This document shows, in pieces, positions 7,896 to 16,435 of a stretch of 64,000 bases of DNA (position 1 is the first letter of the stretch; each line of letters starts with the position of its first letter). The position numbers and the translations under genes are program-made. A model generated the notes under the pieces. The model made no database searches. It was not told the DNA's origin and saw only the letters and a list, made by a program, of their open reading frames with translations. Source of the stretch: Alistipes sp. Its GTDB lineage: Bacteria > Bacteroidota > Bacteroidia > Bacteroidales > Rikenellaceae. Location of the stretch: NCBI GenBank assembly GCA_019422485.1, contig JAHZDG010000008.1, forward strand, positions 1 through 64,000. Direction: 5' to 3'.

Positions 7896-10202
7896 TTATT
7901 TTTTCGATTTGGCGATAATCTCCCGAATCTGTTCCAGGGTCAGGGTAGCAGGATCTTCACCTTTAGGAATGCGGTAATTTTTCCCGTTAAAGGCGATATA
8001 GGGGCCATAGCGACCGTTGAGCACTTGCAGTCCGGGTTCTTCGGCGAAGGTTTGGATTGGCTCTTTGCTCTTTTGGTCTTTCTGGCGTTTTTCTTCGATC
8101 AGTTCGATGGCACGGGGCAGCTCGATCGTGTAGGGATCATCGGTGCGTGCCAGCGAGACGAATTTGCCGTCATGACGAACATAAGGACCGAACTTGCCGA
8201 TACCGATAACGACCTCTTTGTCTTCGAAGGACCCGATGTGGCGGGGCAGGGTGAAGAGATCCAAGGCCTCTTCCAGCGTGATGGAGGCGACTAACTGTCC
8301 TTTTTTCAGGCTGGCGAATCGGGGTTTGTCCGGATCGCCTTCGGCTCCGCCGATCTGGGCAACAGGGCCGAAGCGGCCTACTTTTACGAAGACCGGTTTC
8401 CCGCTCTTGGGATCGGTGCCCAGCAGACGGGGTTGATTGCTTTTGACCGGCTGGCTTTCGAGCGCCTGATCGACTTTGGGATGGAAGGCACTATAGAACT
8501 CTTTCAACATGTCCACCCAACTTTTGGTACCTTCGGCGATTTCGTCAAACTGTTTCTCGACGGTCGCGGTGAAGTTGTAGTCCATGATGGCCGCGAATTG
8601 TTCATCGAGGTAGTCGGTGACAATCATGCCGATATCGGTCGGGGAGAGTTTGTTTTTCTCTTTGCCTACCTGTTCGCTGAGCATTTTGCGCGATACTTTC
8701 CCTTTATCCAATTTCAGTTGCAGGTATTCGCGTTTGACCCCGTCCCGGTTCTCTTTGACGACATAACCGCGTGTGATGATGGTCGAAATGGTCGGAGCAT
8801 ACGTTGACGGGCGCCCGATCCCCAGTTCTTCCAGGTGTTTGACCAGTGAGGCTTCGCTGTATCGAGCCGGAGATTGCGTGAAGCGTTGCGAAGCGGTGAT
8901 GCTTTGTGCTTCGGGGCAATCACCGACCTGCATCACCGGCAGAATAGCGGTTTCGTTTTCTGCCGTATCGTCTTCGGTCGATTCGGAATACAGTCGCAGG
9001 AAACCGTCGAATTTGATGACTTCACCCGTGGCTACGAAACGTTCGGGAGCCCCTTCGATCTCGATGTCGACAACCGTGCGTTCGATCTGGGCCGAGGCCA
9101 TCTGTGAAGCCATCGTTCGTTTCCAGATCAGGTTGTAGAGTCGTTTCTCCTGGGGTGTCCCGTCGATTTCCGAGCGGTTCATATATGAAGGCCGGATGGC
9201 TTCGTGAGCTTCCTGAGCCCCTTTGGTTTTGGTTTTGAAGTTGCGGACTTCGCTGTATTTTTCTCCGAATTCCCGGATTACTTCCTCTTTGGCGGCAGCA
9301 ATGGCCTGTCCCGAGAGGTTGACCGAGTCGGTACGCATGTAGGTGATATACCCCGCTTCGTAGAGGCGCTGGGCTACCGACATGATTTGAGAAACGGACA
9401 TTCCCAGTTTCCGACCGGCTTCCTGTTGCAGGGTTGAGGTGGTAAAAGGAGCAGGCGGATTGCGTTTGGACGGTTTCTGATCGACGTGCAGCACTTTAAA
9501 GGTTGCCGTTTTGCAACGTTCCAGCAATGCCAGCGCTTCTTGTTCCGTGGAAAGGCGTTTATTCAGTTCGGCTTTGAAGGTCGATACTTTTCCTTGGGCG
9601 TCTTGCAGCATGAAATCGGCCACGACCCGATAATATTCGGTCGATTGAAAGGCCATGATTTCCCGTTCCCGTTCTACGATCAGGCGTACGGCGACGCTTT
9701 GCACACGACCTGCCGAGAGCGAGGGTTTGATCTTTTTCCACAGCACAGGAGAGAGTTCGAAACCCACCAGTCGGTCCAGAATCCGTCGGGCTTGTTGGGC
9801 ATTGACCAGATTCATGTCGATCGAACGAGGATTTTCGACAGCATGCAGAATAGCGTTCTTGGTAATTTCGTGGAAAACGATTCGTTTCGTGGTTTTGGGG
9901 TCGAGGTTCAGGACCTGCGACAGGTGCCATGAAATGGCTTCTCCTTCGCGGTCCTCATCGGAAGCCAGCCAGATGGTTTTAGCCGATTTGGCCAGTTTTT
10001 CCAACTCGGCGACCACTTTTTTCTTGTCCGAAGAGATTTCGTAGTGAGGCGTAAAGTTGTCTTGGATATCGATTCCCAGTTCTTTTTTGGACAGGTCGCG
10101 GATATGACCGAAGCTTGACTTAACAATATAGTCTTTGCCCAAGAATTTTTCGATGGTTTTGGCTTTGGCCGGAGATTCGACGATGACCAGATTATCCTGC
10201 AT
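7896..10202 (-). CDS. topA: DNA topoisomerase I (type IA)
   Basis: A 768-residue enzyme that relaxes negatively supercoiled DNA. The TOPRIM domain starts at LVIVESPAKAKTIEKFLG and holds the acidic triad in SDEDREGEA (about residues 81-89). The catalytic tyrosine is Tyr288 in YITYMRTDSVNLSG. SAGRVQSVAVRLIVERE and HEAIRPS are also typical. The C-terminus carries topoisomerase C-terminal repeats of the type GPYVRHDGKFVSL and GPYIAFNGKNYRIP instead of the cysteine zinc ribbons of E. coli TopA; no zinc-ribbon cysteines are visible. Transcribed as its own unit, 66 bases after the fusion gene upstream, with a hairpin at 10227-10253 between them. Confidence 0.97.
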   Translation of the reverse strand: MQDNLVIVESPAKAKTIEKFLGKDYIVKSSFGHIRDLSKKELGIDIQDNFTPHYEISSDKKKVVAELEKLAKSAKTIWLASDEDREGEAISWHLSQVLNLDPKTTKRIVFHEITKNAILHAVENPRSIDMNLVNAQQARRILDRLVGFELSPVLWKKIKPSLSAGRVQSVAVRLIVEREREIMAFQSTEYYRVVADFMLQDAQGKVSTFKAELNKRLSTEQEALALLERCKTATFKVLHVDQKPSKRNPPAPFTTSTLQQEAGRKLGMSVSQIMSVAQRLYEAGYITYMRTDSVNLSGQAIAAAKEEVIREFGEKYSEVRNFKTKTKGAQEAHEAIRPSYMNRSEIDGTPQEKRLYNLIWKRTMASQMASAQIERTVVDIEIEGAPERFVATGEVIKFDGFLRLYSESTEDDTAENETAILPVMQVGDCPEAQSITASQRFTQSPARYSEASLVKHLEELGIGRPSTYAPTISTIITRGYVVKENRDGVKREYLQLKLDKGKVSRKMLSEQVGKEKNKLSPTDIGMIVTDYLDEQFAAIMDYNFTATVEKQFDEIAEGTKSWVDMLKEFYSAFHPKVDQALESQPVKSNQPRLLGTDPKSGKPVFVKVGRFGPVAQIGGAEGDPDKPRFASLKKGQLVASITLEEALDLFTLPRHIGSFEDKEVVIGIGKFGPYVRHDGKFVSLARTDDPYTIELPRAIELIEEKRQKDQKSKEPIQTFAEEPGLQVLNGRYGPYIAFNGKNYRIPKGEDPATLTLEQIREIIAKSKK

Positions 10203-10226
10203 GTTTTTATACTATATAAAAAAGCG

Positions 10227-10253
10227 AAAACCTAAAGTAGATCTTTAGGTTTT
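10227..10253 (-). terminator. Hairpin terminator downstream of the GT5/DUF4270 gene
   Basis: AAAACCTAAAG (10227-10237) pairs perfectly with CTTTAGGTTTT (10243-10253). On the minus strand the stem is followed by TTTCGCTTTTTTATA, a terminator-like tail just before topA. Confidence 0.7.
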
Positions 10254-10268
10254 GGTGATAGGTTTGAG

Positions 10269-12389
10269 TTATTTCATTAATGTATAGACGACTGTAACCG
10301 TTAATGGAGTTGGATTTTCCGCGGTGGGCTCCATCTCCAGCACGACGCCTTTCTGTCCGTATAGTTCCTCGAAGGAGGGCGCTAACATATAGGTCCAACT
10401 TTTGACCTCCGGAGCGTCGACGAGATTTTGTATGAAGCGGGTGATATTGAAAGTGTAATTTGTATGTGTACGATTCAAATATCCGCCATAAGGAAGTGTA
10501 ATAGGATTGTAGGCATCCATTTCATCGGTGTATTCATAGTCTGAAATGGGTGTGAAATTGGGATATTTCGCATACGAACCTATGCGGTTTAAGGCCAAGT
10601 CCATATTTTCCGGCGTCGGGTTGTGGATGCCGATACTGAGATAAGCTCCGTTGACCAGCATCAATCGGTAGGGAGCCTGAATCTTGTCTTTCAGAGCCTG
10701 AACGAATTCTTCGGTGAAGCGGATATAGGTGGATACCCCGGCCCCTCCTTGGATGTAGCCTAAAGAGACGGTTTTAGAGGTAGGTAATGTATCGTTAAAC
10801 GTCACATTGGCCAATTCGCTGCCGCTGTAATCGTGTTGATACATATTGAAATTTACCAATGACAAAGATGTCGGATCGAAAGTGTATATGGCACTAATGG
10901 CGGTGTCAGTTTGAGCGTCAAGAGCTCGGTGAGTGAAAAATCCCAGAGAAGATGAAGATGGCTCAATCGGAATAGCGGCAGCCTTCCAATTGGAGTTTTC
11001 GGCCGGAAGAAGACAAAAACCCGGGAAACGATCAATAAAGAGTGAATCGTTGCCACTTTCATAAATACCTCCAGAATTATCCAACAGACGATTAGCCAAG
11101 TTGTCCGCTTTTTCTCCCGTTAAAGGGATGCGAATATTTCCGTGTCCTTTATATTCGAACGTCATGAGAGGTTCGGGATCGATATCCTTCGTAATATCCC
11201 GGTTGGTATAATACATGGAATTCGAGTGGAAACGGGTTTTCAGCTCATGAAGTTGAAAAGTTTGAGATACGGTAGTGTCTCCGAAATAAGCTGAAGAATT
11301 AACCGTCAGATACAAAACCAGGGAGTCGATTTGAGGATTTTCTCCGAAAGAGAGTTCGTCTACACTAAACCAATAGGGCGCAAATTGTCCCACCCACATG
11401 GCCTGAGTTTTCCCGAAGGTGGCATTTTCGGTTCGGCCAACATAACCATAGGTGTGATAGATGGCAGGGAGAGAGTCCTCTTTGACTTGATAAGCGTTGA
11501 TTCCCGTCACCTCCATTTGGGCAATTTTAAGTTGTTGATCCTGGGGGATCAGACTATTGCCCATTTCATTATCCACTTCCGCACAAGCGGCTGCTCCGAT
11601 CAACATCCCGAGCAAAGCTCCCTTGATCGAGGATTTGTCGGGCTGATAAGCCAATACGGGTTTGCCGCTTTGGGACAAATATTCCATCAACCTAGCATCG
11701 GGTGAGGCTGTTTCCAGAATCACACCGTCTGCATAGCTAAGAACGTACAGCATCAGATTTTGGTATGTAGGATCCGATAAAAGTTCCAATTTTTTCATGG
11801 GAACGCCTTCTCCGGCGATTTTGGCCTTGAAGTTTTCGTTCAAAGCATTCGGGAAGACGTCGTCATACAGGGATACGACAATTTTCACTTTTTTGAAAAC
11901 GGGGTCATCCGCGAAGGTGTTACGCAGGTAGATCGGTACAATGGAAGAGAACCATCCATGCGTATGAACAATGTCGGGATTCCATCTCAGTTTTTTGACC
12001 GTTTCCAAGACTCCGCGGGCGAAGAAGATAGCCCGTTCGTCGTTGTCGTCGAAGAAACCGTTTTCATCGGAAACGATGGCTTTCCGGTGGAAATAGTCTT
12101 CGTTGTCGATAAAATAGATTTGGACGCGGGCCGAAGGGATGGAGGCGACTTTGATGATCAGTGGATGGTCATTGTCGTCGATGATCAGGTTCATCCCCGA
12201 GAGTCGGATCACTTCATGGAGTTGATTTCTCCGTTCATTGATAAGGCCGTAACGCGGCATGAATGTACGGATTTCATAGCCCCGTTCCTGCATGCTTTGC
12301 GAAAGGGTGCGGCAGAGCACCGACATGTCGGTTTCCGGAAGATAAGGGGTAATTTCCTGACAAACATATAAAATCCTGATGTTGCTCAT
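10269..12389 (-). CDS. Fusion: glycogen/starch synthase N-domain (GT5) + DUF4270 lipoprotein
   Basis: One uninterrupted 706-residue frame. Residues 1 to about 245 match the N-terminal GT5 domain of glycogen synthase in the short form common in Bacteroidota (RILYVCQEITPYLPE, RTFMPRYGLINERRNQLHEV, DIVHTHGWFSSIVPIYLRN); the nucleotide-sugar-binding C-domain is absent. From about residue 252 the sequence becomes a lipoprotein signal, SSIKGALLGMLIGAAAC, with the lipobox cysteine at residue 269. A beta-rich DUF4270-type region follows to the end (VTGINAYQVKEDSLPAIYHT, SLVLYLTVNSSAYFGDT, PYRLMLVNGAYLSIGIHN). In relatives these are, as far as I recall, two adjacent genes. Here there is no stop codon between them and no canonical ATG at the second start; Met235 (11685-11687) could serve as an internal start giving a 35-residue signal peptide. 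The DUF4270 half looks more AT-rich. A good promoter lies at 12419-12449. Confidence 0.75.
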   Translation of the reverse strand: MSNIRILYVCQEITPYLPETDMSVLCRTLSQSMQERGYEIRTFMPRYGLINERRNQLHEVIRLSGMNLIIDDNDHPLIIKVASIPSARVQIYFIDNEDYFHRKAIVSDENGFFDDNDERAIFFARGVLETVKKLRWNPDIVHTHGWFSSIVPIYLRNTFADDPVFKKVKIVVSLYDDVFPNALNENFKAKIAGEGVPMKKLELLSDPTYQNLMLYVLSYADGVILETASPDARLMEYLSQSGKPVLAYQPDKSSIKGALLGMLIGAAACAEVDNEMGNSLIPQDQQLKIAQMEVTGINAYQVKEDSLPAIYHTYGYVGRTENATFGKTQAMWVGQFAPYWFSVDELSFGENPQIDSLVLYLTVNSSAYFGDTTVSQTFQLHELKTRFHSNSMYYTNRDITKDIDPEPLMTFEYKGHGNIRIPLTGEKADNLANRLLDNSGGIYESGNDSLFIDRFPGFCLLPAENSNWKAAAIPIEPSSSSLGFFTHRALDAQTDTAISAIYTFDPTSLSLVNFNMYQHDYSGSELANVTFNDTLPTSKTVSLGYIQGGAGVSTYIRFTEEFVQALKDKIQAPYRLMLVNGAYLSIGIHNPTPENMDLALNRIGSYAKYPNFTPISDYEYTDEMDAYNPITLPYGGYLNRTHTNYTFNITRFIQNLVDAPEVKSWTYMLAPSFEELYGQKGVVLEMEPTAENPTPLTVTVVYTLMK

Positions 12390-12418
12390 TCTGCTATATT
12401 AAAATAGTACGGCAAATA

Positions 12419-12449
12419 CAAAGGTACGAATTTTTGACGAGAATACAAG
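12419..12449 (-). promoter_or_regulatory. Promoter of the GT5/DUF4270 gene
   Basis: On the minus strand: CTTG (12446-12449, one mismatch to TTTG), a 19-base spacer, then TACCTTTG (12419-12426). The leader is short, about 20-25 bases. Confidence 0.65.
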
Positions 12450-12479
12450 TCCGTTCCCAAAAGAACGGATCGTCAAACC

Positions 12480-13529
12480 TTAGAGAATCAACATGGCATC
12501 GCCATAAGTGCCAAATCGGTATTTTTCTTCTCGGGCCACTTTGTAGGCTTCCATCAGCAGGTCGTAGCCGGTGAAGGCGGCGACCATCATCAGATGGGTG
12601 GAGTAGGGCAGGTGGAAGTTGGTGATCATGCAGTTGGCCACGCTGAAGTCGTACGGACAGAAAATAAATTTATTAGTCCAGCCTTCGTACGGTTTCAGCA
12701 TGCCTTCCGTTGAAACCGAACTTTCCATGGCGCGCATGGTGGTGGTGCCGACGGCACACACTTTACCTCCGGCACGTTTGACCTTATTGACGGCTTCCGC
12801 CGTTCCTTCCGGAATGAAAAATTGTTCGGAATCCATTTTGTGTTTGGTCAGGTCTTCCACGTCTACCATACGGAAACTGCCCAAGCCAATGTGAAGCGTG
12901 AGGAATTGAAGGTCAACCCCTTTGATTTCGAGACGCTTCATGAGGTGTTTGCTGAAGTGAAGACCGGCGGTCGGAGCGGCTACGGCACCTTCATGGGCGG
13001 CATAGATGGTTTGGTAACGTTCTTCGTCGATGGGTTCGACTTTGGAACGGATCCATTTGGGCAGCGGGGTTTCGCCCATTTTGTAGAGGGTTTCCTTGAA
13101 CTGATCGTAGTCGCCGTCGAACAGGAAGCGAAGGGTACGTCCCCGTGAGGTCGTGTTGTCGATCACTTCGGCCACCAACAGGTCGTCGTCCCCGAAATAG
13201 AGTTTGTTGCCGATACGGATTTTGCGGGCCGGATCGACCAGGACATCCCACAGCCGCAGTTCCCGATTGAGTTCGCGCAGCAGGAAGATTTCGATTTCGG
13301 CGCCGGTTTTTTCCTTGTTCCCGTACAGACGGGCCGGGAAGACTTTCGTATCGTTGAATACCAGTACGTCCCCCTGTTTGAAGTATTCGATCATGTCTTT
13401 GAATACCCGGTGCTTGATTTTTCCGCTTTTGCGGTCGATGACCATCAGACGGGATTCGTCCCGGTTTTCAGCCGGATATTTGGCCAACATGTCGGCCGAG
13501 AAGGGATAACTGTACTGTGAAAGTTTCAT
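12480..13529 (-). CDS. queA: S-adenosylmethionine:tRNA ribosyltransferase-isomerase QueA
   Basis: A 349-residue enzyme that transfers and isomerises the ribosyl group of SAM onto preQ1 in tRNA to form epoxyqueuosine. Recognisable stretches are [109 protein letters not shown] and [17 protein letters not shown]. Full length. It is the last gene of the truB-side run, 174 bases after truB. tgt, which inserts the queuosine precursor into tRNA, is at 27201 in the same window. Confidence 0.97.
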   Translation of the reverse strand: MKLSQYSYPFSADMLAKYPAENRDESRLMVIDRKSGKIKHRVFKDMIEYFKQGDVLVFNDTKVFPARLYGNKEKTGAEIEIFLLRELNRELRLWDVLVDPARKIRIGNKLYFGDDDLLVAEVIDNTTSRGRTLRFLFDGDYDQFKETLYKMGETPLPKWIRSKVEPIDEERYQTIYAAHEGAVAAPTAGLHFSKHLMKRLEIKGVDLQFLTLHIGLGSFRMVDVEDLTKHKMDSEQFFIPEGTAEAVNKVKRAGGKVCAVGTTTMRAMESSVSTEGMLKPYEGWTNKFIFCPYDFSVANCMITNFHLPYSTHLMMVAAFTGYDLLMEAYKVAREEKYRFGTYGDAMLIL

Positions 13530-13703
13530 GAGCGAGGTTTATTTACCAGAGTATCTGTTATTTCAAACAACCTGTTGAAAGGGAAAAACTTCGAGGCGTA
13601 TTCCGCTTCGAAGAGAAAAATAGTATTTATTATACGTAAAAGTGAGGGATTTGTTTCAAAATTCGCTTTTTTTTGAATTTTTTAGATTCAAACGAGGGGC
13701 GAA

Positions 13704-14483
13704 TCATCGACGAAGGGCCTCAGAGATCCGGCCGCTGTCCGAACGTTTGCCGGTAAAAGTAGCTTGCATCTGGGCCCATTGTTCTCCCAGCAGTTGTTCT
13801 CCGGCCTCTTCGATCGAATAAGCGTCTTCCACGCGAAATCCTCCGCTCCGGGTGCGGCGCAATGCGGTGAGGTGTCCTCCGCTTTTCAGTCGCAATCCCA
13901 GGTCTCGGGCGATGGAACGCACATAGGTTCCTTTGCTGCAACGGATTCGGATCGTTGCATGGGGCAACTCGAAAGCCTCGAGCTGCATTTCGTAGATGTT
14001 GATCAGCGCCCGGCGCATTTCGACCTCTTCCCCTTGACGGGCATATTCGTAGGCGCGTTTTCCTTCGATCATTTTGGCTGAATAGACCGGGGGAATTTGC
14101 AGCTGTTCGCCTTGCATCGCCTGCAGGGCTTCTTCGACGGCCTCGCGGGTAATGTGTTCGTAGGGGAACGTCTCGTCGATAGGGTGTTCCAGGTCGAAAC
14201 TCGGGGTGGTGGCCCCCAGTTTCACGGTGGTCAGATATTCTTTTTCTTCCGCTTGCAAGGTTTCTGCCTGTTTGGTGGCCTTGCCGATGCAGATCAATAA
14301 TAGTCCGGTTGCCAACGGATCCAACGTACCGGCATGACCGATTTTGATCTTGCGGTAACCCAGTTTGCGCAGGACGACTTTCATTTTGCGGACAACGTCC
14401 GAAGAGGTCCAGCCCAGCGGTTTGTCGATGGGGAGTACATAGCCTTCCTCGAAGGGTATGTCGGGGTGGAGCGGTTGTTTCAA
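13704..14483 (-). CDS. truB: tRNA pseudouridine-55 synthase TruB
   Basis: A 259-residue enzyme that forms pseudouridine 55 in the T-loop of tRNAs. It has GYVLPIDKPLGWTSSDVVRK at the N-terminus and the catalytic motif KIGHAGTLDPLATGLLLICI with the active Asp. Further matches are IPPVYSAKMIEGKRAYEYAR and IRCSKGTYVRSIARDLGLRL. The C-terminal PUA-like extension is short. It lies 10 bases downstream of uppP on the minus strand, clearly in one operon. Confidence 0.96.
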   Translation of the reverse strand: MKQPLHPDIPFEEGYVLPIDKPLGWTSSDVVRKMKVVLRKLGYRKIKIGHAGTLDPLATGLLLICIGKATKQAETLQAEEKEYLTTVKLGATTPSFDLEHPIDETFPYEHITREAVEEALQAMQGEQLQIPPVYSAKMIEGKRAYEYARQGEEVEMRRALINIYEMQLEAFELPHATIRIRCSKGTYVRSIARDLGLRLKSGGHLTALRRTRSGGFRVEDAYSIEEAGEQLLGEQWAQMQATFTGKRSDSGRISEALRR

Positions 14484-14493
14484 GCCGTCAGAA

Positions 14494-15255
14494 TTAGTAA
14501 ATCAGGGAATAAATCAGGGCCCCGGCACCCACACACAGACAGTAGAGGGCGAACCAGATCAGTTTACCGCGTTTGACGATGCCGATCATCCATTTGCAGG
14601 CGAGGGTTCCGGTGACGAAAGCGGCAACGGCCCCGGCAATCAGATTGAGCGAGCCTACGCTGTCACCTTCGGCGAAGCTGCCGCCGACGATGTCCAGGAA
14701 GTTCATGCCCAGAATCGGGATCAGCACCATTAAGAAGGAAAATTTGGTGACTTCTTCGGGTTTGACGCCCATGATCAGCCCCGTGGAGATGGTCGAACCT
14801 GAACGCGACAGGCCCGGCAATACGGCCACCGCCTGGGCGACCCCCATCATTAGGGCGCTCAGCGGGGTCATCATGCGGTTGCGGCGCGGAGCATACTGTG
14901 AGAAGGTCAGCAGGGCGGCCGTGATCAGCAGGGTGCATCCGACCAAGGTCATGTTGCTGGTAAAGAGGGCTTCGACGCTGTCTTTGAAGAACAGCCCCAC
15001 GATCAGCACCGGGATCATCGAGATGCCGATATTGATGATGAAACGCGTTTGTTCGTTCATCTGGAAGCGGAACAGGCCGCTGAGCAGTTGTCCGATTTCG
15101 CGCCAGAACACCACGATGGTACTGAGAACCGTAGCTCCGTGAACGGCGACGGTGAAAGCCAGGTTGTTACTTTCGTGAATGCCGAACAGGGCGTTGGCGA
15201 TCTCTGTCCTGCCCGCGCCGAGAAGCCCCGCAACGATAGCTTCCCACAATTCCAT
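14494..15255 (-). CDS. uppP: Undecaprenyl-diphosphatase (UppP/BacA family), N-terminal active-site motif missing
   Basis: A 253-residue polytopic membrane protein that by homology would dephosphorylate undecaprenyl diphosphate to recycle the cell-wall lipid carrier. The second family signature is intact: LPGLSRSGSTISTGLIMG, containing PGxSRSxxT and its catalytic arginine. About seven hydrophobic segments follow the family pattern. The first signature, normally a QGLTEFLPVSSSGH-like segment holding the (E/Q)xxxE glutamates plus a serine and histidine, is absent. The protein goes from ELWEAIVAG through LLGAGRT straight to EIANALFGIHESNNLAF, about ten residues short. No upstream start can restore it, because the DUF3098 gene ends only six bases before. 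Activity is doubtful unless this is a sequence error. Cotranscribed with DUF3098 upstream and truB downstream. Confidence 0.85.
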   Translation of the reverse strand: MELWEAIVAGLLGAGRTEIANALFGIHESNNLAFTVAVHGATVLSTIVVFWREIGQLLSGLFRFQMNEQTRFIINIGISMIPVLIVGLFFKDSVEALFTSNMTLVGCTLLITAALLTFSQYAPRRNRMMTPLSALMMGVAQAVAVLPGLSRSGSTISTGLIMGVKPEEVTKFSFLMVLIPILGMNFLDIVGGSFAEGDSVGSLNLIAGAVAAFVTGTLACKWMIGIVKRGKLIWFALYCLCVGAGALIYSLIY

Positions 15256-15261
15256 GATACT

Positions 15262-15537
15262 TTATTCTTCTTTTTGTTTCGGTTTTTTCATGATAGCGTA
15301 GATCTCGAACGCGAATCCGGCCAGCACGACGATCGGTGCCAGGGTAATGCGACGAAAACTGAACATTTCCCAATTAAATTCATTGGGGTTATCGCTGCCG
15401 CCTCCGGTCATCAGGATGAATCCGATGACAATGATGGCCAGTCCGATCAACATCAGTTTGTAGTTGGTGAAGGTCAACGGCATTTGTCGTTGTTTTTCGC
15501 GGAGGTCTTCCGGCGTTTGTTTTGGCGTATTATTCAT
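15262..15537 (-). CDS. DUF3098 family small membrane protein
   Basis: A 91-residue protein with two hydrophobic helices (about 27-46, YKLMLIGLAIIVIGFILMTG, and 63-84, RITLAPIVVLAGFAFEIYAI) and charged ends (KPKQKEE). It matches the DUF3098 family, which in Bacteroidota characteristically lies between ftsX and uppP as here. Function unknown; a role in the division/envelope operon is inferred from position only. Spacing is 19 bases to ftsX and 6 bases to uppP. Confidence 0.85.
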   Translation of the reverse strand: MNNTPKQTPEDLREKQRQMPLTFTNYKLMLIGLAIIVIGFILMTGGGSDNPNEFNWEMFSFRRITLAPIVVLAGFAFEIYAIMKKPKQKEE

Positions 15538-15556
15538 GATGAACGGGCATTACGGT

Positions 15557-16435
15557 TTAATAGATATGAATGCTTCCGGCGCGCATACGCAAGAATTTTT
15601 GCACGGCGAAGGTAGTAAAAATCAACGAAATGAGAATTCCTCCGATCATTTGAGCAGTGAAAATGGCGATTAGATAGCGTTGGTCGCTGATGAAATTCAC
15701 TTCAGGCAGGCCCTCGTTCAGGCCCATGATCATCAGCAGCAACATGGCCCACGAGATCAGCCCGGCATACATCCCCTGCAGGATGCTGCTTCCCAGAAAC
15801 GGTTTCATGATGAACCAGCGGGTGGCTCCGACCAGTTTCATGGTGTTGATGACGTAGCGTTTGGAGAAAATGGTGACCCGAATGGTGTTGTTGAGCAGAA
15901 TCAGCGAGATGAACAGCAGGGTCGCTCCGAAAAGCAACAGAACCAGGTTGAATTTGTTGATGTTGGAGGTGATTTGTTCGACGACATTCCGCTGATAGAC
16001 CACTTCGTCCACACCTTCCCAGGTCAGGGCCTCTTTTTCCAGTGCGGCGACATGGTCTTTGTCGGAGGCTTCGGCTTTCAGCGTGACTTCGTAGGAGTCC
16101 GGCAGCGGGTTTTCTTCCAGAAATTCCACGAAATTATCGCCCAGATAGGCTTGGAATTCCTGGGCCGCCTCGTCTTTAGAGATATATTTGACGGCGTTGA
16201 CCGAAGGATGAAGGGTCAGTTTTTGTTGAATGGCTTGTTTGGCTTCGGGGATGGAGTCGTTTTTGAGCATCAGGTAAACGGTGACGTTTTCCTTGATGCG
16301 TTCGGTGGCCCCCAGGGCGCTCATGATGAGGTAGCCCACGCCGCCCAGCAGAAAGAGAACCAAAGCGACACTGACCGTGGAGATCAAGTAGGCGTTGCGT
16401 ACTTTTCGTTTGATGCGTTTATTACTGTCCGTCAT
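15557..16435 (-). CDS. ftsX: Cell division protein FtsX
   Basis: A 292-residue permease-like subunit of the FtsEX complex, which couples division to peptidoglycan hydrolase activation. A cytoplasmic basic N-terminus (KRIKRKVRNAYL) is followed by a first membrane helix (about 14-38) and a periplasmic domain (about 45-165, including TLHPSVNAVKYISKDEAAQE). Three further helices follow, with the FtsX-type LLLFGATLLFISLILLNNTI and KLVGATRWFIMKPFLG. Length is normal. ftsE is not in the window. The start overlaps the end of the upstream YfhO gene by 14 bases. Confidence 0.93.
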   Translation of the reverse strand: MTDSNKRIKRKVRNAYLISTVSVALVLFLLGGVGYLIMSALGATERIKENVTVYLMLKNDSIPEAKQAIQQKLTLHPSVNAVKYISKDEAAQEFQAYLGDNFVEFLEENPLPDSYEVTLKAEASDKDHVAALEKEALTWEGVDEVVYQRNVVEQITSNINKFNLVLLLFGATLLFISLILLNNTIRVTIFSKRYVINTMKLVGATRWFIMKPFLGSSILQGMYAGLISWAMLLLMIMGLNEGLPEVNFISDQRYLIAIFTAQMIGGILISLIFTTFAVQKFLRMRAGSIHIY

